NCBI GenBank assembly: GCA_040004035.1 | Contig: JAMPLN010000005.1 | From: Microcoleus vaginatus_C | GTDB taxonomy: Bacteria > Cyanobacteriota > Cyanobacteriia > Cyanobacteriales > Microcoleaceae | DNA length: 64,000 nucleotides | Direction: 5' to 3' (one strand) | Part shown: positions 55,301-62,879 of the stretch, piece after piece | Layout of the letters: each line of letters opens with the position of its first letter | Numbering within the stretch: the stretch's first letter is position 1 | The notes under the pieces: model-generated | Databases searched by the model: none | What the model was told of the DNA's origin: nothing | What the model saw: only the letters and a program-made list of their open reading frames with translations | Program-made: the position numbers and the translations under genes

Positions 55301-55979
55301 GGTTAGTTTGAGCCGCAGGTAACAGAGAATCAGCTTTTACTATAAAATTATCGCTGTTAGTAAACTGACCGTTAAGTTCGTAGAGAACGCGCTGATTTTG
55401 GTCGCGAAATAGAACACTGCCATTTTTCAAGCTTACAGAAATCGGAGCCGAAGTTTTCTGTCCGACTGCGGGACTCGGCACCAAAACTGCGGCGACATTT
55501 TCAGCTCGAATTGCCTCAACTTCAGTTTTAAATAAACCCGGAGATTTCTCCTCCGCAGTTGGAAGATTAACCCAGCGGCCTTGAGCATCCTGTTCGATAT
55601 AAGCGTTGGCTTTAACTAAAGTAATATCTAATTTGAGAGTGCGGGTGAAGAGCAGTTGCAAAACCGAAAATTGTACTTCCACTGCTTCTGTAGAAGCGTA
55701 ATCGGGATCGGTAGGAGTTGCAGGTAAAGTCGATCGGCCAAACCGCAAACTTGTCGGAGAAAATCTCTCCAAACGTCCGAGTTGCACAGGCCGCTTCAGC
55801 AACTGACTGACTTCAGTTTCCACCAAAGGAGCTAACTTTTCTCGCACCCACTGGTATCCTAGCGCCGCCCCAACCAAGGCGATAATGCCCAATCCCGTAC
55901 CGCTAAGCAGCAGCAGACGCCACCAGCGGCGGTGGGGACGGGGTGCGAGTTGATTTTTGTTATCGTCCGAGTTAGTCAT
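49314..55979 (-). CDS. tamB: TamB-like translocation and assembly module protein (DUF490)
   Basis: A 2221-residue protein with an N-terminal membrane anchor (about residues 22-43). A long beta-rich body follows, made of repeats resembling AsmA/TamB domains. The C-terminal DUF490 region (FRLDRGYPQTATF, then LDVRLATS) ends in an outer-membrane-like strand with terminal Phe. TamB works with an Omp85 protein in building the outer membrane or moving phospholipids; in cyanobacteria and plastids the family includes TIC236. The central part has three 100-residue modules of exactly 300 bp, each starting with an AAAATCT-derived NLKSKIQNLKS peptide. A Ser/Asp-rich low-complexity stretch lies near residue 1905. 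Confidence 0.93.
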   Translation of the reverse strand: MTNSDDNKNQLAPRPHRRWWRLLLLSGTGLGIIALVGAALGYQWVREKLAPLVETEVSQLLKRPVQLGRLERFSPTSLRFGRSTLPATPTDPDYASTEAVEVQFSVLQLLFTRTLKLDITLVKANAYIEQDAQGRWVNLPTAEEKSPGLFKTEVEAIRAENVAAVLVPSPAVGQKTSAPISVSLKNGSVLFRDQNQRVLYELNGQFTNSDNFIVKADSLLPAAQTNLQLQGQNLPLTELDRLLKVPGISLQKGLANGNLTVQLRDNKVSGITGAASFGGVQASISPLKQIIQNSSGQLRFQGTNLIVDSLAANYGLIPLRIAGTVATGNNFNLEQANFNLITNVQPVALANIVSAVETELGQKVVLPVPVAGELKADAKLTGTVAMPVLTGTIASTKPATVDRLQLNNISTNFKLERGRMAQTPTPNSQSSIPPFSSLALTLGDILVVPAAGGKIGGKGEVDIRLGSENSRSGLVFDFQAENVPADAIAQIYALPIPATVTIGSVSAKAQIFGPLDNIQARVQWQAPQGTFPAAGEIRAGGNSADLQNTVVKIGDASVNVDAALKDRQWQALIEGDGVDLNSLQQVLPDLNLPPELAGLFSGTAEAAGTLDDLSLNAIAATGKGRLNIADSIVDVNGELESGNWQVFGNTEEVAVNQLIDIGLPFLAQETTANLDNLKAKIQNLKSLGGQLAGEFRATGNVDNLTAGAINVTGNGRLNFADSNVNLNGELVAGNWQATAQTDRTSISRLVDLTLPILDVASAFNPENQQAANINNLKSKIQNLKSIDGLLSSQFTASGSLDNLTASSINASGSGRLNLAGSDVNFKGELAAGNWQATAETDRTSINRLVNLGLPLLDVGLAFTADNPQTVANINNLKSQIQNLKSIDGQISNQIQASGSLDNSTVPDIAVNSSGQLNIADGTIAFRGKLEDRRWQAFADADRVILSRLEQTIRNTQLFTLAATLPEGLDGRINGQFQAAGSLDNLTAKGISASGEGVIVVDRLGAIDTTAKLENGNLQALLETNGIAVSNLEQTLKQTGLLTADLPPEIEGTLDGQVSILGTLDNLTANGITANGDGQIRLANGGGIVNAKGSATSGNWRASIEGEQIALSRFQQAFESQRQSLQSGGVVSSTQNLPQLGGLFNGNINLSGAIAGSPQTVRAGGSFRISELPFLKQPFEAVFNWDGKRVEIENATTPGLTANGFVNVELKGQGGPSISNVDLDVKLANFNLEALPAEQLGFLTPTNVNNPSQNNQPLRGNVDFTGRLSGTLAALSLVGDVEVRDLAVNQVAFDPVLAGSVNADAGKSVDLRLAGASDKIEVALNQSFLPTSFLIQRGESVARGQTEGETLRVNLSDFPLAALNLTPGKEAGLGPITGTASGQVNVSGWKMPLNPATLQASGQIAIAQPAIGYIKGDSFQAEFSYANGSATLTNGIFRQGSGQYLISGNVQTGANPQFAGKVNVQQGNLQQVLTALQYFNLGDLARGLKPPVYGDSGDVQTVAVGEPEAPLIEQLRRLAEIETILQQQQAVEASEKLPPLSQLQGTFGAEIAVAGSLQTGVEAQFNVKGDNWQWGEYVAEQFSLEGSFQDGILTVLPLEIRSGKSAIGFSGQLGQKAQSGQLRVENVPVEELAKLVELPFVDVTGNLNLRANLAGSLENPQATGELSLLEGTLNGEPIKQADGSFSYSNARLNFGGSALVTQTEPIEVQGSLPFELPFAAVKADSNQIDLRANLQNEGLAIINVLTPQVAWVSGQGQVQIRVGGTLQDPVAQGIANFENATVRAQAFPEPLTGLTGTVRFEGDRIRVEGIRGQLSQGQVVAQGVIPLSVPFAEGDVDVDNPLAVNLDKLAVNLRGLYSGGVVGQVQARGTARRPQLSGNIELYDGEVFLRSPGGGTTQLASSSSDSDSDSTSSASPATEVSDSPTTEVSPSPATPTSPPFEVGLNDLRLNLGRGIRVTSAPILSFQATGGLTVNGTLDDLRPEGTIRLTSGSVNLFTTQFRLDRGYPQTATFVPTQGLDPTLDVRLATSVQEVTRFRTPGTSVASEIADEPTSFGSVRSVRVQALVQGRASQLGENLELRSSPSRSEIEIVALLGGSFVETLGQGDSTLAIANLAGAGLLNNIQSAVTNATGLSEFRLFPTRIRGNEAQTASSSSGAGSLGLGLEVGFDITRNISASIIRVLSANQPTEFTVRYRLSDKILLRGSSNFQGDNRVTAEYELRF
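53324..53965 (-). repeat. AAAATCT heptamers embedded in frame in tamB
   Basis: Three stretches, at about 53324-53365, 53624-53665 and 53924-53965, carry AAAATCT/AAAATCC units in the sense of the gene. They are spaced exactly 300 bases and encode variants of NNLKSKIQNLKS. A seven-base unit read in triplets returns to frame every three units, giving a seven-residue peptide period. Confidence 0.9.
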
Positions 55980-56386
55980 AGGTGTTTCTCAAAAATCAGA
56001 GAATTCAGCAATTATAGGGAATCAGCCGATTTTAGACAGGTATAATCTCTGTGATTCGCCAGAGTGCCTTCTGCCTTTGGTAGACTCAGAACAGAGGCTG
56101 AAAGTGCCGATCGCGCGTTAGCAGAACCCTCGCAAAGGCTCGAATTTCAAGATTCACGTCCTACTCCGGGGCAGAGTCCAATAACCTTTACTAAACTTAA
56201 TCAAAACACGCAACACGACCTAACACCAAGTCCTCCAACTCCCCTAAATCCTCTCGATCCCGCTAGTGCTGGATCGATCGTCAATCGAAAATCTAAAATC
56301 TAAAATCTAAAATCTAAAATCGACTGATTGGTTGCCCGATCGCTTCTAAGATAAAAAAACGGTGGTTAAGAAGGTCTTTAAAACTT
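55980..56386. repeat. Intergenic region with an AAAATCT array
   Basis: A 407-base gap between divergent tamB and the DUF3110 gene. The array at about 56283-56321 has five units in the sense of the DUF3110 gene but lies about 65 bases before its ATG. The open frame at 56064-56303 has repeat-like composition and is not called. Confidence 0.8.
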
Positions 56387-56761
56387 ATGCGAGTGTTCGT
56401 CTTACTCTTCAATGCCCGCACCGAGAATGAGGGAATTCATACCATTCAACTCGGCGATCGCAATAAAGTTCTGATGTTTGAGTCAGAAGACGACGCCACC
56501 CGCTTTGGCGTGATGTTGGAAGCTCAGGATTTTCCCGAACCCGCTGTCGAGGCGATCGACGATGAGGAAATTAAGGAGTTCTGCGACAGTGTTGATTATG
56601 ATTGGGAACTTGTGCCTGCGGGGGCGCTGGCGATCCCGCCAGAAGACAATGTAACACAGACTCAGTGGCAGCCGGAGCTTGAGCCGGAGTCGGAGCCGGA
56701 TTCTGACGTTTCCCAAAACGAACTGGATTCTATTCGTCGCCGACTCGAAGGACTTTTATGA
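56387..56761 (+). CDS. DUF3110 domain protein
   Basis: A 124-residue acidic protein. It opens RVFVLLFNARTENEGIH and continues with LMFESEDDATRFGVMLEAQDFPEP and the VEAIDDEEI strand, which is the conserved cyanobacterial/plastid DUF3110 pattern. The C-terminal 35 residues are Glu/Pro/Asp-rich before a final helix (IRRRLEGLL). Function not established. Confidence 0.9.
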   Translation: MRVFVLLFNARTENEGIHTIQLGDRNKVLMFESEDDATRFGVMLEAQDFPEPAVEAIDDEEIKEFCDSVDYDWELVPAGALAIPPEDNVTQTQWQPELEPESEPDSDVSQNELDSIRRRLEGLL

Positions 56762-57160
56762 GAAGAAGTCAGAAGACAGAATTCAGAATACCCCAGGCCC
56801 CAAGTCCGGGGTAACGGTCACGGAAAGAATTTTTTCGGCTCCACGATTAAAATCGGGCGCTTTAAACCTCTATTCTCCATCATGTCGCACAGAATCCATT
56901 CTAGATTCTGAATTCTGAATTCTGAATTCTTCTTCGGTAAAAGGAAGTTCTGTAACGAGTAGTGTACGGGATTGAACGGATGGATATTGAGGATCTATTT
57001 TTGAAGAAGCAAGAGGGAAGAGAGATAAATTTGATCTCTTCGAGCGTTCTCAATCAAGGGCTTCATTTGTAGATACAGGCTTGCAGGCTGAACCTGTGAC
57101 TCTGTATGTCTCCTGACTTGGCTTTAAGGCCGACAACTGACAATTAACAACTGACAAAAA
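56762..57160. repeat. Intergenic region with ttctgaa tandem repeat
   Basis: No gene. About 56900-56935 is a tandem of attctga words, ending in ttcttcttcgg. About 56942-56985 resembles the block at 660-700. Just before murQ (57130-57158) are actgaca/caactga repeats. Confidence 0.6.
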
Positions 57161-58075
57161 ATGAAGAATTTGGAAGAACGGGGGCATCTGCTGACGGAAC
57201 AGGTGAATGCCAACAGCGAGAATTTAGACCAACTCAGTTCGATCGAATTAGTTGACTTGTTCAACCGGGAAGACGCCCAAACCTTAAGCGCGATCGCCCG
57301 CGCCCGCGAACAGTTAGCCCAAGCGATCGACATTGCAGCCGAGTCTCTGCGTCAAGGAGGTCGCCTGTTTTACGTCGGTGCGGGTACTTCCGGGCGTTTG
57401 GGGGTGCTGGATGCGGCCGAGTGTCCCCCCACCTTCTGCACGCCGCCAGAACTCGTACAGGGCATAATTGCCGGGGGTGCGGGGGCTTTGGTGCGGAGTT
57501 CGGAGGATTTGGAGGATCGGGCTGAGGATGGGGCTGAGGCGATCGCCCACCGTCACATTACCAACTTAGATGTGGTTGTCGGCATTACGGCTGGAGGTAC
57601 GACGCCGTTTGTCGCGGGCGCTTTGCAGGCGGCACGCCAGCGGGGGGCGAAAACTGTCTTTATGGCCTGCGTACCCGTCGAACAAGTGAATTTTGAGGCT
57701 GATGTTGATATTCGGTTGTTGGTTGGCCCGGAGGTAGTGGCGGGTTCGACGCGCTTGAAAGCCGGTACAGTAACAAAAATGGCTTTAAATATCATTTCGA
57801 CTGGGGTAATGGTGAAGCTGGGGAAGGTTTACGGCAATCGGATGGTCGATGTGGCGGTTACTAATAAGAAATTGCGCGATCGGGCTGTGCGGATGTTGCA
57901 GGATTTGACTGATTTGAACCGGGATGAGGCGGGTTTTTTGCTCGAAAAAAGTGGCAAGTCGGTTAAATTAGCTTTGATGATGCACTGGACTAATTTGGAG
58001 AAGGAAGAGTGCGATCGCATTTTAGGAGAATTTCAAGGAAATTTGCGATCGGCTGTAGCATCAATTAGTCATTAG
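57161..58075 (+). CDS. murQ: N-acetylmuramic acid 6-phosphate etherase
   Basis: A 304-residue SIS-domain lyase that cleaves the lactyl ether of MurNAc 6-phosphate to give GlcNAc 6-phosphate in peptidoglycan recycling. Family signatures: GAGTSGRLGVLDAAECPPTF (the SIS sugar-phosphate loop), AEDGAEAI, and GITAGGTTPFV. Length and start match the family. No anmK or PTS gene is nearby. Confidence 0.95.
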   Translation: MKNLEERGHLLTEQVNANSENLDQLSSIELVDLFNREDAQTLSAIARAREQLAQAIDIAAESLRQGGRLFYVGAGTSGRLGVLDAAECPPTFCTPPELVQGIIAGGAGALVRSSEDLEDRAEDGAEAIAHRHITNLDVVVGITAGGTTPFVAGALQAARQRGAKTVFMACVPVEQVNFEADVDIRLLVGPEVVAGSTRLKAGTVTKMALNIISTGVMVKLGKVYGNRMVDVAVTNKKLRDRAVRMLQDLTDLNRDEAGFLLEKSGKSVKLALMMHWTNLEKEECDRILGEFQGNLRSAVASISH

Positions 58076-58090
58076 TCAGTCAGCAGTCAT

Positions 58091-58160
58091 TAGACCTCTC
58101 CACAAAAAATCTCAAACCCTGGCACGGTCTGGGCAAGAACTTAATATCTGGAGAGGTCTA
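58091..58160. repeat. 70-bp element with 12-bp inverted ends (MITE-like)
   Basis: TAGACCTCTCCA at 58091-58102 is exactly inverted at 58149-58160. The 46 bases between include ctggcacggtctggg, a small palindrome. The element sits inside a cluster of tagtcattagtcatt repeats on both sides. No clear target duplication. Confidence 0.65.
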
Positions 58161-58171
58161 TTTGTCATTAG

Positions 58172-58702
58172 TTATCTGTCATTAGTCATTTGCAATATCG
58201 ATTCAAAAAATTGTGAAATCTCTTCAGTGGATCTGATGTGATAAACACTTTTGGTATTTTGAACGCGATCGACATACTCGCGATATCTGGGAGTCAAATA
58301 CTTGTGACACAACCAAAGAACGCGGTAACTATTAATTGAACTCTTCAATATCGGACTCTTGTCAGGCCAGCCTTCTGGCGGTATAAAGCTACCTGTGATT
58401 AGTCGTTTAGTCACCCACCAGAAATGCACGTATAGTGGCAGATCGACAAAAACCAGAGTATCTGCCTCGTTGAGTCGGAGCCAGACGGTTTCCATACAAC
58501 CAAAACCGTCTATAATCCATCGGTCAGTAGCCAAAATTTTTTCATGGGTACGCTTATATTCTTCATTTGGAACCTCAGCGCCCCCAGATTGATATTGAAT
58601 CTTATCCAAGGCGTAAAGTGGCAAACCAGTGATTTCCGATAATCTCTTGCTGAGAGTTGATTTACCGCCTCCAGTATTGCCAAACACGGCTACTTTTTTC
58701 AT
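58172..58702 (-). CDS. P-loop nucleotide kinase-like protein (FlaR/topology-modulation type)
   Basis: A 176-residue protein with Walker A GNTGGGKST at residues 8-16, the LPLYALDKIQYQSGG stretch and the WIIDGFGCMETVWLRL segment of the adenylate kinase-like family often annotated as a DNA topology modulation protein. The LID-like loop is short. True substrate unknown. It is flanked by attagtcatt repeats. Confidence 0.82.
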   Translation of the reverse strand: MKKVAVFGNTGGGKSTLSKRLSEITGLPLYALDKIQYQSGGAEVPNEEYKRTHEKILATDRWIIDGFGCMETVWLRLNEADTLVFVDLPLYVHFWWVTKRLITGSFIPPEGWPDKSPILKSSINSYRVLWLCHKYLTPRYREYVDRVQNTKSVYHIRSTEEISQFFESILQMTNDR

Positions 58703-59047
58703 AGTTCCCCTTTTAGTAATTTAGTTATGAGTCATTAGTCATTAGTTATCTCTAGCGGACTAAAAGCTGAAGGTAGATCGAATTTGTAGCTTTCAAAAAA
58801 GTCAATTTTGGTAATTTTGGCGTGGATCATTGACGTTATTGAGAAAGGCGATTAGGGTCAGTATATATATTTGTTGTTGGGCGATCGCTGGGATATTTTA
58901 TCAGACAAGCGATCGCGGCCCGGTATTGTCTGTCGATCGATTTTTAAAATATCTGTCAAATCTAAGGCGATCGCTCCTTAGTTAAAAAAGCCGTTTCTGA
59001 AGCCAACGCACCTAGTACGAGACTGCTGGATGCTATACCCACTTTAA
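58703..59047. other. Intergenic region rich in GCGATCGC
   Basis: Several HIP1-type palindromes (about 58880, 58910, 58968) and a tagtcattagttat repeat at 58733-58750. No gene is supported. It must hold the promoters of the divergent P-loop protein and the GGDEF-EAL gene. Confidence 0.6.
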
Positions 59048-60787
59048 ATGCTCAAACCGAGTCCTATGCAACCAAAGCCTAACCTTAACCTATACTCATC
59101 CTTGGCGCATCTCCCCTGGCTGAAGAAAAGCTACACTGCCAAAATTATGCTGGTTGCATTTTTAGGCACGCACGTTCCTTTGCTAACCTTACTGGTCTGG
59201 TTTCTTACCTCAAACGCTTACTCTGTAGAGACATCAGTCCGGGTTCTCCTGATTGCTCTGCTGGCGACATTAGCGGGTACGGCAGCAACGCTTTCTACGC
59301 TACGCTACCTCCTGATTCCGGTAATCTTAACCTCGGAGGCTCTACAAAACTACCTCGATACAAGAACATTGCCGAACTTACCCACAGAGTTTGCTGATGA
59401 AGTCGGTACACTGATGGCAAATTCCTCACAAACGCTTTACCAACTAGATGAATTGATTGATTACATTACCCACTACGATAAACTGACTGGATTGCCCAAT
59501 GGTGACTTATTCTGCGATCGCCTGAATCAAACCCAATCTCAAAATCACTCACCCCTGGTCGCAGTGCTGGTATTGGGTATCGATGATTTCACAGGGATGC
59601 GCCATGCGTTGGAGCCTGGGATATCCGACTTACTAATTAGAGCCGTTTCCCAGCGGGTGGTACAGTGCATGGATCGGTCAGATGTCTTGGCGCGTTTGGG
59701 CGACGGTGAGTTTGCGATCGCTCGCAGCGAACTCCCGTCGCTGGAGAGTGTGGTCAAGCTATCCCAACTGCTCCTGAGTACGCTGGCAAAACCTTTCTCT
59801 GTAGAGAGCAACCAGATCCACCTCACCGCCAGTCTTGGCATTACATTGAACCATTTAGAAAATACCAATTCTCCAGAGCAACTTCTTCAGCAAGCTCACT
59901 TCGCACTTCATCAGGCAAAGCAGCAAGGGCGGAGTCACTATCAGTTTTATTCACCCGAAATGAACGTTCAGTTACAGGAGCGACTGGTCCTAGAAAATAG
60001 CCTGCGCGGAGCGCTGGAGCGTAACGAACTACTGGTTTACTATCAACCGCTGATCGACCTCGACAGCGGACAGGTGACAGCAACGGAGGCGCTGGTTCGC
60101 TGGCAGCATTCTACAGAGGGTTTGGTCTCTCCGGCAAAATTTATTCCGATCGCCGAAGCCAATGGCGAGATCGTGCCCATTGGTGAATGGATCTTGCGAA
60201 CGGCTTGCGCTCAAACCCGTCGCTGGCAACTGGCTGGGCTGCCAGCCCTGCGGATTTCGGTGAATCTGTCGGCTCGACAATTTGAGCAGGCGAATCTGGT
60301 TGAGATGGTTCGCCAAATTTTGACAGAGACCGAACTTGAAGCTGCGTATTTAGAACTGGAAGTGACTGAAACTGCTTTGATGACTGACATTGAGCGATCG
60401 GTCAAAACCTTAACGCAACTGCGAGAACTTGGCGTGTCCCTCGCCCTAGACGACTTTGGCACAGGTTATTCTTCCCTCAACTACCTCCAACGGTTTCCGG
60501 TTAATATGCTCAAGATCGATCGATCGTTTGTCCAAGATGTACTGTCTAACCCGGACAGCGCCACCATTACTGATGCGATCATTGCTCTGGCAAAAAGTCT
60601 GCGATTAACGATCACCGCAGAAGGCATTGAAACCAAGGAGCAGCGTGACTACCTGCAAGCGCGAGGCTGCGATGAAGGTCAAGGGTTTTACTTCAGTCGC
60701 CCTGCTAACGCTGATACAATCACCAAACTCCTAAAGGACTCGCTTGAATCTGATGCAGCATCTATCCCTCTTGCCAGCCACTTTTAA
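59048..60787 (+). CDS. Membrane GGDEF-EAL protein, probably a c-di-GMP phosphodiesterase
   Basis: A 579-residue protein. Two membrane helices (about residues 34-53 and 65-93) are followed by a HAMP-like stretch. The GGDEF domain starts near DKLTGLPNGDLF (145-155) but its signature reads LGDGEF (217-222) instead of GGDEF, so cyclase activity is probably lost. The EAL domain looks intact: EALVRW from 347, NLSARQF, ELEVTET, DDFGTGYSSLNYL, KIDRSFV, EGIET and GCDEGQGFYFSRP. It probably hydrolyses c-di-GMP, with the GGDEF part as a regulatory site. Confidence 0.92.
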   Translation: MLKPSPMQPKPNLNLYSSLAHLPWLKKSYTAKIMLVAFLGTHVPLLTLLVWFLTSNAYSVETSVRVLLIALLATLAGTAATLSTLRYLLIPVILTSEALQNYLDTRTLPNLPTEFADEVGTLMANSSQTLYQLDELIDYITHYDKLTGLPNGDLFCDRLNQTQSQNHSPLVAVLVLGIDDFTGMRHALEPGISDLLIRAVSQRVVQCMDRSDVLARLGDGEFAIARSELPSLESVVKLSQLLLSTLAKPFSVESNQIHLTASLGITLNHLENTNSPEQLLQQAHFALHQAKQQGRSHYQFYSPEMNVQLQERLVLENSLRGALERNELLVYYQPLIDLDSGQVTATEALVRWQHSTEGLVSPAKFIPIAEANGEIVPIGEWILRTACAQTRRWQLAGLPALRISVNLSARQFEQANLVEMVRQILTETELEAAYLELEVTETALMTDIERSVKTLTQLRELGVSLALDDFGTGYSSLNYLQRFPVNMLKIDRSFVQDVLSNPDSATITDAIIALAKSLRLTITAEGIETKEQRDYLQARGCDEGQGFYFSRPANADTITKLLKDSLESDAASIPLASHF

Positions 60788-60797
60788 GCTGAACCAG

Positions 60798-60995
60798 TCA
60801 AGAACTCGGCGTCAACCCGAAGGGTATGACGGAAGCTTGCAAAAAGCTATGACTTGACCGGATTAAGTTGGCTTTCACTGGTAATGCGATCGTAAACTCA
60901 GTACCCATGCCTGCGGTTGAGTTGACGGCGATCGTACCGCAGTGTTTTTCCGTCCAGGACTGTATAACAACCAATCTCTCAAAACAGCCACCCCG
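60798..60995 (-). pseudogene. C-terminal remnant of a histidine kinase
   Basis: On the minus strand a frame reads FERLVVIQSWTEKHCGTIAV, then NSTAGMGTEFTIALPVK, and stops at 60798. This is the G2-box end of a HATPase_c domain (GMGTEF in place of GxGTxF). No kinase core or start codon is upstream, where the CAP gene begins to converge. It is evidence of a lost two-component gene beside the GGDEF-EAL gene. Confidence 0.7.
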
Positions 60996-61035
60996 ATTAT
61001 GCTCTCCAAGTTAAACGTAAAGCGCTCTCGTTTTT

Positions 61036-61068
61036 AGATTCCTGACTTATCCAAGAAGTCGGGAATCT
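61036..61068. terminator. Hairpin downstream of the CAP-RTX gene
   Basis: A 13-bp stem (AGATTCCTGACTT with AAGTCGGGAATCT, one G-U pair, 7-base loop). It is related to the hairpin at 18973 (AGATACCCGAC). A T run at 61079-61084 favours plus-strand termination; for the minus-strand CAP gene no U run follows. Confidence 0.55.
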
Positions 61069-61082
61069 GGGTATGCTGTTTT

Positions 61083-62375
61083 TTAGGCGTTGACAAAAAC
61101 AGAAGATGCAAGCTGACTTTGACTGACACCCTGCACGATTCCCAAATAATTACTGCCCGACTTAATCGCCGTAGAAGCAACGCTTGCACCTCCATCCAAC
61201 TGCAAACTCACAGCTTCAAAAGTCAAGTTGGCAAATCCCATACCGTCAGTCAAACCAATATTATCCCCGATCGCAAAATCGGTAATCACATCTGCACTTA
61301 TTAAAGTAGCCGAAGCAGACAAACCTCCTGCTAAGATAAACGTATCATTGCCAGCGCCGCCCGTCAGAATATCTTGACCGCGATCGCCCGCCAACACATC
61401 GTCGCCGTTACCGCCAATCAAGACATCATCTTCTTTGCCGCCGCGAATAGTATCGTTACCGTCTCCTCCGATTAGTCGATCGTTATCGTTGTTGCCGCTG
61501 ATAAAATCATTGCCCACACCGCCATCAATTAAATCGGATTCTTTGCCGCCGGATAAGCTGTCATTGCCTCCTGCGCCATTAATTGTATCCGCACCTTGCA
61601 TTCCATTAATGCTATCACCACCTTCTCCCCCCGTGATATTGTCTTTGCCGGAAAGGGCAAAAATTGGCAATCCCGCAGCATTTGTTGGTATTTGAGTATC
61701 GGCACTATCGGATAGGAAATAATTGCCACCACTGGCTGTATTTTTGGGTGCTTGTGTCGGGCTGCCGTCCCCTGTAGCATTGGGTATTGGCGAAGTAATC
61801 GATACCAATGTGTTGGGAGTAGGAGTTGGTGTCGGTGTGGGAGTTGGCGTGGGAGCTGGTGCGGGATTGACACTACCGTCAAGAGAAGTCGCAAAAACTT
61901 GCGTCCAATAGTGATTCCAATTTTCAGTGCCAGTATCGTTGGCTAAGAAATAGTAACCGATCCCAATTTCTTTGAGATTGGGGCTAAGAATATTAGCCCG
62001 GTGGCCGCTACTGTTCATCCACCCTTCTATGACTTGTTCAGGTGTAGAATATCCTACACCAATATTTTCCGCTGCACCAGAAAATTTATAACCCGTTGCG
62101 GTAATCCGACTTCCGATTGACGAACCATCTTTTCCGGTATGGTCAAAGAAGTCTTGCAATGCCATGTTTTGGCTGTGATTTGCCGCCGCATTTAGTAACT
62201 GAGTATTTAAAATTAGCGGCGACAAACTCAATTTGCTGCGTTCGATGTTAGTAAGTTCTAAAACTCTATTAATAAAGTTTTGATTGGTTGGGCTTTGTGC
62301 AGTTTGAGATGCCGCTCGCTCTTGTGTTAAAATGTCCAAGGACTGAGAACCGGAATTGGGTAGTTGTTCAAGCAT
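61083..62375 (-). CDS. CAP (SCP-like) domain protein with RTX calcium-binding repeats
   Basis: A 430-residue protein without a classical signal peptide. Residues about 33-165 form a CAP domain (NHSQNMALQDFFDHTGKDG, AAENIGVGYSTPEQV and GWMNSSGHRANILSP). A Pro-Thr linker (PTPTPTPTP near 177-186) leads to about eleven RTX nonapeptides (GGxGxDxIx type, about 248-345) that bind calcium. The C-terminal 75 residues (FILAGG..., then SADVITDFAIGDNIGL) are a typical type I secretion signal region. It is probably exported to the surface or medium; the ligand is unknown. Confidence 0.92.
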   Translation of the reverse strand: MLEQLPNSGSQSLDILTQERAASQTAQSPTNQNFINRVLELTNIERSKLSLSPLILNTQLLNAAANHSQNMALQDFFDHTGKDGSSIGSRITATGYKFSGAAENIGVGYSTPEQVIEGWMNSSGHRANILSPNLKEIGIGYYFLANDTGTENWNHYWTQVFATSLDGSVNPAPAPTPTPTPTPTPTPNTLVSITSPIPNATGDGSPTQAPKNTASGGNYFLSDSADTQIPTNAAGLPIFALSGKDNITGGEGGDSINGMQGADTINGAGGNDSLSGGKESDLIDGGVGNDFISGNNDNDRLIGGDGNDTIRGGKEDDVLIGGNGDDVLAGDRGQDILTGGAGNDTFILAGGLSASATLISADVITDFAIGDNIGLTDGMGFANLTFEAVSLQLDGGASVASTAIKSGSNYLGIVQGVSQSQLASSVFVNA

Positions 62376-62879
62376 GGGGATGATAAACAGTTTTAAGACT
62401 TGGTTTTGCTGGTAGATGGCTTACCGTCTTAACGATAGTTTCCCCGATCGCTAGGTGGCTGGACACAATTCAATAATTGTGTTAATCCCTGCCGCTGCTG
62501 TATCTATTTTGATTATAGCTGTTGTCAAAGTGTGGATGTCAAGAGCCCGGCTATGATTGGGAAAGGGAAGAGTACGCTCGAATTTAAGGATAGTTTCAAA
62601 GGAATTTGCGATCGGCCCTGGCATCAATACAATTTTAGATTTTAGATTTTAGATTTTTCCTGATTAGTATGGTTTGCGCGGCGCACCCAGCCCGCTGGCT
62701 GGCTAGAAACCCGGTTTCTACGATTTTTGCAGAGAGGAACGACAAATATAGGAAGAAACCGGGTTTCTGAATTCTGTGTGCGATCGCGAACAGAGTTGTT
62801 ACTAGAACCCGCACAAAAAATTCTAAATTAATTCAAAATTCACAACCGCGCAGGGTTGTTCGCGATCGCCAAAGCAATC
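62376..62879. repeat. Intergenic region with AAAATCT and GAAACCCGG repeats
   Basis: A 504-base gap. About 62632-62656 has three TTTTAGA units, in the sense of the upstream minus-strand CAP gene but about 260 bases before its ATG. About 62703-62771 has two GAAACCCGG-type words that can pair. No gene is supported, though short frames exist. Confidence 0.7.

Noticed and set aside
56064..56303. Possible 79-residue protein upstream of DUF3110
   Set aside because: Composition follows intergenic repeats and it ends inside the AAAATCT array; no ribosome-binding site.
58703..59047. Replication origin, because of AT-rich DNA with HIP1 sites
   Set aside because: There are no DnaA-box clusters, and HIP1 is common throughout the genome.
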